A stretch of 64,000 nt of DNA, from the NCBI GenBank assembly GCA_902765855.1, contig CACXBF010000016.1, positions 1-64,000 on the forward strand. Direction: 5' to 3'. The notes under the pieces were generated by a model, which worked only from the letters and a program-made list of their open reading frames with translations, was not told the DNA's origin and searched no databases. Origin of the DNA: an uncultured Ruminococcus sp. Lineage in GTDB: Bacteria > Bacillota > Clostridia > Oscillospirales > Acutalibacteraceae. The translations under genes and the position numbers were made by a program. Positions 35,541 through 46,216 of this stretch are shown here, one piece after another (position 1 is the stretch's first letter; each line of letters starts with the position of its first letter).

Positions 35541-38500
35541 ATGGCAGAGAGTAATATTAAATTTAGGGATAGAGTCGTTTCTGCTATCCTGGCATTACTT
35601 ATTCCAATACTTGGACTTAATATGGGAAATTCATTTAATATAGCAGAGGCTACATCATATAATGATGAAACTCAAAATAATATAAGTTCTGTTCAGAATA
35701 ATAAAAAAGAAAATCAAACACAAAAAAGAATGCTGACGGTGAATACAGTTTTTGAAACATATGATGATACTAAAGCACCAGATAAAGTACTGGTTAAAGT
35801 ACCGAATACGGTCTTCAAATATAGAATATATTCTGACGAAGAAAAAAAGAATCCTATTTCTGATGAGAAAACGGCTTGTTCTGGCGATGATGGTCAGACG
35901 ATAATTGAATTAGATGATGGAGATACGGTATATGTTGAAATAATATCGGCTAATGCTTATGGATATTTTTTAAGGAAATCTAAAACAGTGGAAGTGGCAG
36001 ATAAAGTTAAAGTCTATAATGTTGAGCTTAGCAAGGAGGCTTCGCATTATTATTCAATTTCTTTAAAGACTATAGATAGTAAAAGCGGAATTGCTATAGA
36101 TGCCATAGATTCATCTAAGGCATCTGCGAATCAAATAAAAATTAGTACAGCATAGTAAATGAAGAAGGAATTACTGTTACTAAAGATGCTAATAAGACTA
36201 TGAGGTATAATAGCAAACTTAATAAATATGTAACTACACTTTATGAAAATGAAATTTATGATTTTATATATACATCTAATGAATACCAAAACAAAACAAT
36301 AAGAGCTAAAGGTTTGAATCCTAATGAGAAGGATGGTAATAATACTTTCTTAACAGGACAGATAGATAAAATTAACAACAATGATGTTTATGATATGGAA
36401 CCGATAATTGTTGAAAAATTGCTTGAAGATAAAAGTCTGAAATTTGTAGATGGTTCAGATAAAGAATTTTCTGAGCTTAATATGATTTATGGTGATAACC
36501 TGAATATAAGTGTAAAATCAGATAACATTGCTGATGAATATTTAGATCAGATAACAGCAAATTCTTCTGATGAAAATATAGTTTCTGTTATTAAGGATGG
36601 TTCCTCTATTAAGCTTAAAGCAAATAAAACTGGAGAGGCTACTATTAATGTAACTGTGCCTTCTGATGGAAAATATAAGAAAAGTGAATTGAGTTTTAAA
36701 GTTACAGTAGAAGCAAAGGAATTAGGTGATGAAATAGAATTTTTAGGCGTTCCTCAAAATCCTAAGGTAAATAGCAAAAGTAATCAACTTAAAGTAACAA
36801 ATATTTCTGAAGACGCTGGAGAAGTTGAGATAACATATTATATATCAAAGGTTACTCGTCTTGATGGTAGCAATGTTAATACGAAGCAATATAGTGATTA
36901 TGTTGAGATTGACTCTGAAGGTAAGTTAAGTTTTCATAAGGCTTGTAGATTTAAAGTAAAAGCAGATATAAAAAGTTCAAATTTAAATTATAAGATTAAA
37001 ACAATCGAAACAAAAGAAATTCTTGTAGATAAAGATATAGTAAGACCAAAATTTGAAGAAGAAAATATAAGTCTTAAATATGGAAAAAGCGCTACAAATA
37101 AATTAAAAAATTTTGTTGAAGAATATGGCGTTTTAACATACTCCTCAAGTGATAGTAAAATTGCATCTGTTGATGAAGAGACAGGTCTTGTAAGTGGAAA
37201 AGATATAGGAAATGCAGTTATTACGGCTACAATTGATAGCGAATCATATACATTTGGATATATAGATGGCAAAGAAGTTAATAATATTTCTTATTCAGTA
37301 AACGTAGAAAAAGCAGACCAGGATGTTTCCTTTTCGGACAAAATGATTAAAAACATTACTTATGGTGACGAAATAGAGAGTAGCTCTGATTGGTTTGCTG
37401 GAATCCAAGAAAATGCTGAATTATTAAGTGCCGATATTGAAGAAAATGATTATGCAAAATTAGATGGAAATAAAATAATAGTCAAAAATGCTGATGATAA
37501 TGCAAAATTTAGAATTAGGTTTAATTTTGCTGAGACAGCTCATTATAAGGCTTTTACTACTGATTATGCTATTATATATGTTGAGCGTGCCGATAGAAAT
37601 ATTGATATTTTTGCTGGTAGTGAGAAAATTACCGGCAAGACGCTTGAACTTAATTATGGTGAACAAAAACAATATCAGCTTTCATATTCTCTGCCAACCG
37701 ATGAAGAAGTAAATGTTAGTTTTAATATTTATAAGCTTCATAATGGTGTTTATGAGGAAATGACTGGCGAAGGAAAAACTTCCATAGACAATACAGGGCT
37801 TATAAAATTTGCGGATAAAGATACTGGAAAATATAAGGTAACTGTTAAAAACGTACAGGGTAAGTGTTATAATGAATCCAACGCAGAGGCATATATCAAT
37901 CTTGACCTTGCAAAGTCTGATTCTTTGAATTGCACTTATTCTCAAACAGAGTATAATGATTGGTATAACACAACAAATGGCATCACCATTACTCCTCCTG
38001 ATGGATATAAAATTAGCGATGATATGAGTTTTAATGATGATAACTGGAAAGATACATATTCATATGTGGGAAATGGAAAAAATCAGCATATTGAATTTTA
38101 TGTCAGAGATAATCTGAATGGAAAAATTTATAAAATAGAAAAAGAAAACATAAATATTGATAATACCGACCCTTATAATCTTGATATTTCATATAACAGT
38201 GAAAAAAATGTATATAATACCATTCTTAATTATATTACATTCGGACTTGTAGGAAGTGGAGATACAAATATTGAAGTAACCTTGAGTGCTTATGAGGATA
38301 TTTCCGGTATAGAGAGTTTTTCTTATACACTGATACCGGAAGATAGCAGAGAACTGAACTCCGAAAATGCGGTTAATGAAAATGTTATACTTGATAATGT
38401 AGAAACAGCCATAGATGAAAATGGAAAGACTTATTATAAAGCTTCATTTAAGATTGAAGCCGAGTTCAGAGGCGATATTAAATTTACTGCAAAAAGTAAG

Positions 38501-41500
38501 GCAGGACTTCAAACAGAATACGATAAAAATGCTAAGGTTATAGTTGATAATAGAAAACCTGATGTTGATATTAAGCTTGACTCTGAGGCTGTGGCAACTA
38601 ATGGACAATATTACAATAAATCTGTTGTAGCTAATATCAGCATTTCTGAAAGCAATTTTGATGCGGACAAGGTTGATATTCTTATCAATGGTCAGAAGCT
38701 TTCTGAGAGCGGATATAAGCTTGAAAATGATGAATGGGCTAAGAGCGGTAATACAGAAAAAATAACATGGACAAACTCAATTAAGTTTAGTGAAGATGGA
38801 GTTTATAACATTTCTGTTATTGCAAGTGATGAGCTTGGACAGACTTCTGATGAAAAAACAACAAGCTTTATTATTGATAAAACAAAACCGATAATCTCTG
38901 TTGAATATTCTTCTGATTCTCCGGCTGTGAACGAAAAATTCTATACAACAAAAATCAGAGCAAAGGTATCGGTTAATGAAGCGAATTTTAGAGCTGATGA
39001 TATTATATTTGAGCTTAAAGCACAAGATGTTACACTTAATAATATAAACGATTATGAAACAGTTCTTAAAGAACTGAATGACACACTTCATAATGGAGAA
39101 TGGATTTCTAACGGAAGTAATCATTATATTGAAATTGAGTTTAACAAAGATGCGAACTATGGCTTTACATTAAATTATACAGATCTCGCAGGAAACGATG
39201 CTGAGGAAAAATATAATTCACCTGATTTTGCGATTGACCAAACACCACCTACAAATCTTAGTGCTAAATATTCTGAAGAAAAGAACTTCTTTGAAGAAAT
39301 TATTGATAACATTATATTCAATACCTATTATTATAAGGATAATGTAACAATTACATTTAGTGCAGAGGATATGACTTCTGGTATTGATTCGATTGATTGG
39401 GTATATCAAAGACAAAATGGCTCAAGTGATTCATCTGTTGCTGATGTAAGTAAGCATTTTAACAAAGAAGATATTACATTCTCTGAAGATGTAAAAACTG
39501 GTAAAGTAATAGTCGAATTGTCAGCAGAGGAAAGCAAACAGTATCGTGGAACGATTTCGTTTACGGTTACTGATATGGCAGGAAAAACAGCAACTTGTCC
39601 GGTAGAAAATAAAGATGAGAGAGTAATTGTTGTTGATAATATTTCACCGACAAGAAGCGTTGAATATCAAACAAACAACTTTGTAAAGGCAATATATGCA
39701 GATAGCTTTAAAAATGCTACATATGATATGAAGTCTGACACTAATAATTACAGACTTTATTATAAAAATAATGCTACTCTCAAATTTACAGTTAAAGAAG
39801 CTAATTTCTTTGGCGAGGATATTAATCTATATGATAATGGTAAGTCTATAGACTTTAGCGAAAATTGGCAACAAAATGGTGATGAGTATACAAATACGCT
39901 TACCCTAAGTGATGAGGGAGAGCATATTATTAAAATGACATATACGGACCGTTCAACTAATGAAATGAAGTCGTATGAGTCTAATACTATAATTATTGAT
40001 AGAACCAAGCCGGTTATAGATGTTCAATATTCTCCAGAAAATAAAATTTCTGATGCAAATAAAAATGTTTACTGCAATAAACAGCAGACAGCAACGATTA
40101 AAATTACTGAGCGTAATTTCCGTGCAGATGATGTTGCAGTAACAGTTAGTGCTAAAGATGCAGGCGGAAATGACATCAAAGTGACTGACTATGCAGCATA
40201 TCTTTCATCAAGAGATAGCTGGAAAAAGAATGGAGATACATATACAGCAACAATAAAGTATTCTATAAATGCAAATTATACTTTTGATATTTCTTATTCC
40301 GATTTGGCTTCTCACTCTGCTGATAACTATAAGCAGGATAAATTTACAGTTGATGAGTATGCTCCATCAACCTCAAAGATGAAAATTTCATATAGCAAAG
40401 AACTTAATTTCTGGGAAAGTGTATTAAATGGAATTACTTTTGGTTATTACGCATATCAGAAAGATGTTACAGTTACTTTGACAGCGGTTGATGATATTTC
40501 AGGCGTTGACAGTATGAAATGGACATATACAAGAGAGAATGGCGCAAGCACCACTAAAAATCTGAAAAGTGATAGCGGAAATATTAAAAATGTGATAATT
40601 TCTTCAGATGGTAAAACAGCAACCGCAAAATTTACTCTTACAGCCGACCAATCAAAACAGTATAGAGGAAAAATTTCCTTTACTGCAACTGATAGGTCTG
40701 GAAATACAAGTAGTGTAAAGAATGATAATAAAAATAGTATTGTTATAGTCGATACTATATCGCCTACAAGAAGTGTTGAATTTAGCAAGGCTGATAGGGT
40801 TGTTACTGCATATGATATGAATGATGTAAGTAATTATAACTATGGTACAGAAGGAAATTCATATAAGCTATACTATAAGGATAGTGCAACTGCTACTATT
40901 AAGATTACTGAGGCAAACTTCTATCCGGAAGATGTTAATATAGCGGTCAATGGTTCAAAGCAAAAGGTGAATAACTGGAAACAGAGTGGCGATACTTGGA
41001 CAGGCAATCTTAAACTCTCAAAAGAGGGAGAGTATGTTATAACGATTAATTATATTGATAGGTCAAATAATAAAATGAAAACTTATACATCGAATGAGAT
41101 TATTGTTGACCATACTAATCCTGTAATCAATGTCGCATATTCTCCAAATAAGGTTGTAAATACTGCTAATGGAATTAAATATTATAATTCTGCACAGATA
41201 GCTACTATTAGCGTTGCTGAGCGTAATTTCAGAGCAGATGAGATTGTTGCAAGCATTACTGCAGTTGATGTTAATGGAAAAGCTGTTGGTGTTGAGAATT
41301 ATGCTCAATACCTTAGCAAGAGAAGCAACTGGATAAAAAATGGCGATGTATACACAGCGAATATTAAATATTCGGCTGATGCTAATTATACTTTTAAGAT
41401 AGAGTATGAGGACTTAGCAGGAAGAAAAGTACAGAACAATGTTGAGGATAAGTTTACAGTTGATAAGACTGCACCTAAAAACTTGAAAATATCCTATAGC

Positions 41501-43333
41501 CAGAATGTTTTCCAAAGTGTGCTTAATTCTATAACATTTGGTTATTACAATGCACCTGTTACGGTTACTATTTCCGCAGAAGATGATACCACAGCTATTG
41601 GAAAATTTGTATATAGCTATTTGAAAGATAATAATTCAAGTAATGTTAATGCACAGTTGCTTAATGAAGCAATCAGCAAGGCTGATATAAAGAGAAACGG
41701 TAATGTTAATACTGCAACATTCAGAATTCCAAAATCAGTTCTTGACGCTCAGCATCAGTATAATGGTACTGTTAAATTTACAGCATATGATATGTCACAA
41801 AATGATAGTGATAAATCAGATACTAAGAAGATAATAGTTGACAATATCAAACCTGAAATAGATGTAACCCTTAATAAACCAATATCAACATCAGATGGAA
41901 CAGCTTATTATGATGGTAAAATAGACGCTACACTGAAAATAAATGAGGCTAATTTCTATTCTGAAGATGTCAGAGTTATGGTTTATGATATAAATGGAGA
42001 GCGTACATTGAATCCTTCAGTAAACTGGACTGATAATAATTCAGATCTACATATAGGTACTTTCTCGATTAATAAGGACGGAAAATATCGTATAGAGGTT
42101 GAATATACAGACCGTTCAAATAATAAGATGAACAACTATGCTTCGGATTATTTGATTATTGATACTAAAAAACCAAGCTTAAAGGTTACTAATATTAAAA
42201 ATAATACTGCTAACAAAGATAAGACCTACGGCTTTACTATCGATGCAAGCGATACTAATATTGATTTTAAGAGCTTTAAACCAGTTCTTGAAGCACTTAT
42301 GATGACAAGCTCGGGACAATTCAAAAAAGAAAACATTGACCTTAGCAAGTATCTTAGAAAAAATAGCAGTACATCATATTCATATGTTGTTGATAATCTT
42401 AGCGATGATGCGGTATATACACTTAGCTGTTCTGTTGCAGATATGTCTGGTAATAAGACAGAAAAGATTCTTCTTGATGATGGCAAAACATATGATAATG
42501 CAGAATTCTCTATAAACCGAAATGGTTCGACATTTAAGATTGATGAGAATACACAAAAGCTTTTAGATAACTATTATGTTTCAAGTGTTGATAATGATAT
42601 AGTTATTCAAGAGATAAATGTTGACCCGATAGAAAATTATGTAGTTAAGCTTAATGGAACAGCTCTTAAAGAAAATGAGGACTATACAACATCTGAAACT
42701 ACAGATACTTCTAAGTGGTGTGAGAGAAAGTATGTTATAAATTCATCATTATTTGAAAATGAGAGTGACTACGATATTAAAATCGAATCAACTGATAAGG
42801 CTGGTTCTGTGGCTTATAGTGATTTGAAGGGACTTGAAGTTAAGTTTGTAGTTGATAAGACTCCGCCTACACTTATAGTCAGTGGTATAGAAGATAATGG
42901 TCGTTATCAGGTACAGGAACAGAAAGTTACAGTTATTCCTTCAGATAATGGAGGAAAATTGGGAAGTCTGAAAATAGTTATTCTTGATTCTAATGGCAAA
43001 GAAATAAAGGTTTTGTTTAATAAATCCGGAGAAGATTTATTAAAGTATCTGAGCAGTAATAATGGCAAGGTTGAATTTAATATTCCAGAAGGTTTTGAAA
43101 ACCAAGTCGTATTTTACTGCGATGATTGTTCGGTAGGTTCAAATGGACAGTTTAATGAAAATAAGAAAATTATTTCAAATATAACTGTTTCACCGAATAA
43201 TTTCGTTATTTTCTATGCTAATAAGCCAATGTTCTATAGTGTAACTATTGGTGGTTCTGTTTTGATTATCGGTATTATTGTAGCGATTGTTCTTATTGTT
43301 CGTAGAAAAATGAGAAAATATATATCACAATAA
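35541..43333 (+). CDS. Giant Ig-repeat surface protein, frameshifted near its 5' end
   Basis: About 2597 residues once one frameshift is corrected. The start is the ATG at 35541 after GAGGAG. The N-terminus carries a signal-type helix (VVSAILALLIPILGLN). The first frame stops at 36153; the frame reading SIVNEEGITVTKDANKT is open from 36146 and runs to 43333, so one base seems missing near 36146. Domains: unknown N-terminal region; Big_2-like Ig domains around 36430-37320 (SSDSKIASVDEETGLVSG); four rounds of a three-module Ig super-repeat at about 38165-42530; two further Ig-like domains; and a C-terminal membrane helix (VLIIGIIVAIVLIV) with the basic tail RRKMRKYISQ. There is no LPxTG. Probably a membrane-anchored, cell-surface stalk or adhesin. 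Confidence 0.85.
38165..42530 (+). repeat. Four tandem copies of a ~1.1-kb, three-module Ig super-repeat
   Basis: Modules recur in fixed order. C modules have K-x-S-Y-S, a V-L-N-x-I-T-F-G-Y-Y segment and D-D-I-S-G (starts about 38165, 39240, 40362, 41468). D modules have S-P-T-R-S-V-E and an A-N-F-x-x-E-D-V segment (about 38555, 39640, 40759, 41845). B modules have K-P-V-I-x-V-x-Y-S-P and N-F-R-A-D-D (about 38884, 40006, 41112, 42165). The fourth B module is degenerate. DNA identity is low enough that the frame and order, not the bases, show the repeat, so the duplications are old. Confidence 0.75.
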
Positions 43334-43350
43334 TGTTGGCTTTATAAAAT

Positions 43351-43391
43351 AACACCCTGTTTATCATATAATTTATGATAAACAGGGTGTT
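43351..43391 (+). terminator. Terminator of the kinase/Ig-protein operon
   Basis: AACACCCTGTTTATCAT (43351-43367) pairs perfectly with ATGATAAACAGGGTGTT (43375-43391), then GATATTTTGG. It ends only nine bases before the ribosome site of the HAD gene. Closely related to the hairpin at 31453-31493. Confidence 0.85.
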
Positions 43392-43409
43392 GATATTTTG
43401 GAGGAGCTT

Positions 43410-44021
43410 ATGAAGAAATGGTTGTTTTTTGATGTCGGTTCTACACTTGTAGATGAAACAGAATGTGAAAAGCAAAGAATTATTGATACTATCAATGGAA
43501 GTTCCGTTAGCTATGATGAATTTTATCATAAGATGGAATATTATGCTTGTTGTAATATGAATTGCTATAAGTGTACTTTAGAAAGATATGGGCTAAAGAA
43601 AGCAGATTGGAAAAGTGAGCTTGAAATTATATATCCAAAGGCAGATTATATTTTAAATTCTTTAAGCGTAAAATATAATCTTGGAATTATTGCAAATCAA
43701 AATAAAGATTTGGCAGAAAGATTAAGACAGTTTAAAATATATGATTATTTTAATGTGATTATTTCTTCATCTGATGTTGGTTTTGCAAAGCCTGATGAAC
43801 GAATTTTTGCATTTGCATTGAAGCAGGCAAATTGTTCTGCACAAAATGCTTATATGATAGGGGATAGGCTTGATAATGATATTATCCCTGCACAGCATAT
43901 AGGAATGAGAACAGTATGGATAAAGCAAGGATTTGGAGGATTGGGAAATCCTGATAAGCTTTCAACATTTCCAGACCATATTGTTGAAAACTTATCGGAA
44001 CTCTTAAATCTACAATTTTGA
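43410..44021 (+). CDS. HAD-superfamily hydrolase
   Basis: A 203-residue haloacid-dehalogenase-type phosphohydrolase. Motif I is FFDVGSTL (the D-V-G-S/N-T-L variant with one Asp), motif II is I-I-S-S-S-D, motif III Lys is in GFAKPDERIFAFAL, and motif IV is MIGDRLDNDI. A Cys-rich cap (YYACCNMNCYKCTLERYG) is unusual. The start is the ATG at 43410 with GGAGGAG upstream; the earlier TTG at 43398 is rejected. Substrate unknown. It directly follows the terminator of the giant-protein operon and converges on hisS. Confidence 0.88.
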   Translation: MKKWLFFDVGSTLVDETECEKQRIIDTINGSSVSYDEFYHKMEYYACCNMNCYKCTLERYGLKKADWKSELEIIYPKADYILNSLSVKYNLGIIANQNKDLAERLRQFKIYDYFNVIISSSDVGFAKPDERIFAFALKQANCSAQNAYMIGDRLDNDIIPAQHIGMRTVWIKQGFGGLGNPDKLSTFPDHIVENLSELLNLQF

Positions 44022-44029
44022 GTTTACAA

Positions 44030-44068
44030 AAAAGTGGTTACAAGCTTATTAGGCCTGCAACCACTTTT
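44030..44068. terminator. Bidirectional terminator between HAD gene and hisS
   Basis: AAAAGTGGTT pairs with AACCACTTTT, with T-rich flanks on both strands between convergent genes. Confidence 0.8.
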
Positions 44069-44074
44069 AGTTTA

Positions 44075-45367
44075 TTATTTTACAGCGAACTGCGATTGAA
44101 TATAGACATTATAGAAATCTGAGAAGAAGTTTTCTCCGAGAGAAATTTCTGTTTTCTCACCAGTTTCCATATTTTTGAGCTGTGCTTTGCCACTTTCAAT
44201 CTCACTATCGCCGAGAACTACACTGAACTTTGCTCCGATTTTATCAGCATACTTCATCTGTGCTTTAAGGCTTCTGCCTACAATATCACATTCGGCAGAA
44301 AGTGATGATGAACGAACTGTTTTTACAAGCTCAAAGGATTTAAGCTGTGCTTTTTCGCCTAAGCCTGCAATATAAATATCACAGGTTGGTGCGGCTGGAA
44401 TTTCAATGCCCTGAGCTTCAAGCAAGAGGAGAAGTCGCTCAATACCGATTGCATATCCGAGAGATGGTGTGTGTTGACCACCAAGCTCTTCGATAAGGCC
44501 ATCATAGCGACCACCGCCACAAACTGTACCCTGTGCACCAATAGATGAGGAAACAAACTCAAAAACAGTGCGTGTATAGTAATCAAGTCCACGAACTATA
44601 GTTGGGTTTACAGTATATTCTATACCAACGGCATCAAGACACTTTTTTACACCCTCAAAGTGCTCTCTACAATCATCACAAATATAGTCAAGGACAGTTG
44701 GAGCTTTTTCTGCAATTTTAGAGCAGATAGGACTTTTGCAGTCAAGTATTCTCATTGGGTTTTTCTCAAGTCGGGAAAGGCAGGTTTCGCAAAGTTCTGA
44801 TGTGTGTCCTGCAAAATATTCTTTAAGTGCCTTGTGATAATTTGCACGACACTTTGGACAACCGATAGAGTTAATTTCAAGGTTTAATCCCTTAACTCCA
44901 AGACGCTTAAATATGGAATCTGCTGCACAGATAACTTCAGCGTCAGCAAAATATGAAGCTGCACCGTATACTTCCATACCAAACTGGTGAAATTCACGAA
45001 GTCTGCCCTTTTGCGGCTTTTCGTAACGGTAGCAAGATGTGAAATAGTAAGCCTTGATAGGATAGCCGTCATTATATACACCGTGTTCGAGGATAGCTCT
45101 TGCTGAACCAGCTGTACCCTCTGGACGGAGTGTAATTGAATCTTCGCCCTTTGTATTAAATGTATACATTTCTTTTTGAACAACATCTGTTGTATCACCA
45201 ACTGAACGCTGGAAAAGTTCTGTATGTTCAAAAACAGGTGTACGAATTTCTTTGAAAGAGTGAGCCTGAGCTTCTTCTCTCATTATTTTTTCGATAAACT
45301 GCCATTTATAGCTTTCTTTTGGCAGTACATCTTGAGTTCCTTTTACGCTTTTAGTAATTAAATCCAT
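44075..45367 (-). CDS. hisS: Histidyl-tRNA synthetase
   Basis: A 430-residue class II synthetase that charges tRNA-His. GTQDVLPKE begins the catalytic domain; motif 2 is YYFTSCYRYEKPQKGRLREF. The histidine-specific motifs are GGGRYDGLIEELGG and VRGLDYYTRTVFEF. Motif 3 is GYAIGIERLLLLLE, and the anticodon-binding domain fills the last 95 residues. A C-x-x-C pair (IGCPKCR) plus CETC in the insertion is a common Firmicute feature. GAAGGAAGAT precedes the ATG. It is transcribed alone from a strong promoter about 230 bases upstream. Confidence 0.97.
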   Translation of the reverse strand: MDLITKSVKGTQDVLPKESYKWQFIEKIMREEAQAHSFKEIRTPVFEHTELFQRSVGDTTDVVQKEMYTFNTKGEDSITLRPEGTAGSARAILEHGVYNDGYPIKAYYFTSCYRYEKPQKGRLREFHQFGMEVYGAASYFADAEVICAADSIFKRLGVKGLNLEINSIGCPKCRANYHKALKEYFAGHTSELCETCLSRLEKNPMRILDCKSPICSKIAEKAPTVLDYICDDCREHFEGVKKCLDAVGIEYTVNPTIVRGLDYYTRTVFEFVSSSIGAQGTVCGGGRYDGLIEELGGQHTPSLGYAIGIERLLLLLEAQGIEIPAAPTCDIYIAGLGEKAQLKSFELVKTVRSSSLSAECDIVGRSLKAQMKYADKIGAKFSVVLGDSEIESGKAQLKNMETGEKTEISLGENFFSDFYNVYIQSQFAVK

Positions 45368-45605
45368 TTTATATCTTCCTTCATTTTAAAAGTTGTTTAT
45401 TTGACTTTTATATAATATAGTCAGTACGTAGAATATTGGTGGTAAGCGGTTTTTCCGAAAATCGTGTTAAAAAGTAAAGAGTGATAATTTCAGTCAACAT
45501 AATGACAAACCGAATAAATTTGCTGTATGTAACCATGTTATTACAACCCTTACTTAGGGAGAAACGCCTACTGTATGTGCAAATATCATCATAATGATAA
45601 GTATA
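45368..45605 (-). promoter_or_regulatory. Promoter and long leader of hisS
   Basis: On the minus strand TTGACA (45628-45623), a 17-base spacer and TATACT (45605-45600) form a near-consensus promoter, leaving a leader of about 225 bases. The leader contains a 12-codon frame (about MMIFAHTVGVSP), a CCCT/AGGG stem and a TGTAA/TTACA stem. No T-box core (AGGGTGGTACCGCG) is present, although long synthetase leaders in Firmicutes usually have one. Its function is unknown. Confidence 0.45.
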
Positions 45606-45646
45606 CACAATGTAATAAAAATTGTCAATTATGCCTTTATATTAAA

Positions 45647-45685
45647 AATAACTGCGTATCCTTATCTTGAGGAAACGCAGTTATT
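45647..45685 (-). terminator. Terminator of mgsA
   Basis: AATAACTGCG and CGCAGTTATT close a stem with GGAA/TATCC-type inner pairs. On the minus strand TTTTTAAT follows, just ahead of the hisS promoter. Confidence 0.75.
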
Positions 45686-45770
45686 TTGGTTTGTAGATAT
45701 ACGTTATACTTATTATTGCAGAATTTCCTAATAATGCGTATATTAACAGAATATTTGTTGATTGGTTTAA

Positions 45771-46169
45771 TTAGGACTTTATGATATTACGCCAATCAAG
45801 GTCACCACGCTCAAGGCCATGAATAAGAACTTCACCGGTAGCAATATTGGTTGCAACTGGGATATTGTGCATATCGCAAAGACGAAGAAGGTTTATATCG
45901 TTTGGTTCGTGCGGCTTAGGATTTTGTGGGTCACGCAGGAAGATAAGCATATCAACTTCGTTGAATGCTATTCTTGCGGCGATTTGTTGGTCGCCACCCT
46001 GAGCGCCGCCGAGAAAACGCTGAATCTCAAGACCGGTTGCTTCAGCTACGAGTTTGCCTGTTACACCTGTTGCACATAGGGTATGTCTGCTGAGGATACC
46101 ACAATATGCGATACAGAATTGAACCATAAGTTCCTTTTTTGAATCGTGTGCAATAAGAGCTATATTCAT
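45771..46169 (-). CDS. mgsA: Methylglyoxal synthase
   Basis: A 132-residue enzyme converting dihydroxyacetone phosphate to methylglyoxal and phosphate, an overflow route when phosphate is short. [36 protein letters not shown] with the catalytic Asp region, and [15 protein letters not shown] are all family hallmarks. AGGAGGTAATTTTTA precedes the ATG. It lies 47 bases after the MinD-like gene on the same strand; minD-mgsA linkage is seen in other Firmicutes. Confidence 0.96.
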   Translation of the reverse strand: MNIALIAHDSKKELMVQFCIAYCGILSRHTLCATGVTGKLVAEATGLEIQRFLGGAQGGDQQIAARIAFNEVDMLIFLRDPQNPKPHEPNDINLLRLCDMHNIPVATNIATGEVLIHGLERGDLDWRNIIKS

Positions 46170-46216
46170 TAAAAATTACCTCCTGAGAGTTTAAGTTACA
46201 ATTTCGTATATAGGGC

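Noticed and set aside
45430-45450. GGTGGTAAGCGG resembling a T-box core
   Set aside because: It lies on the plus strand, opposite to hisS, with no plus-strand synthetase gene downstream.
45408-45608. 66-residue frame in the hisS leader
   Set aside because: Start lies at or before the predicted transcription start, and composition is not protein-like.
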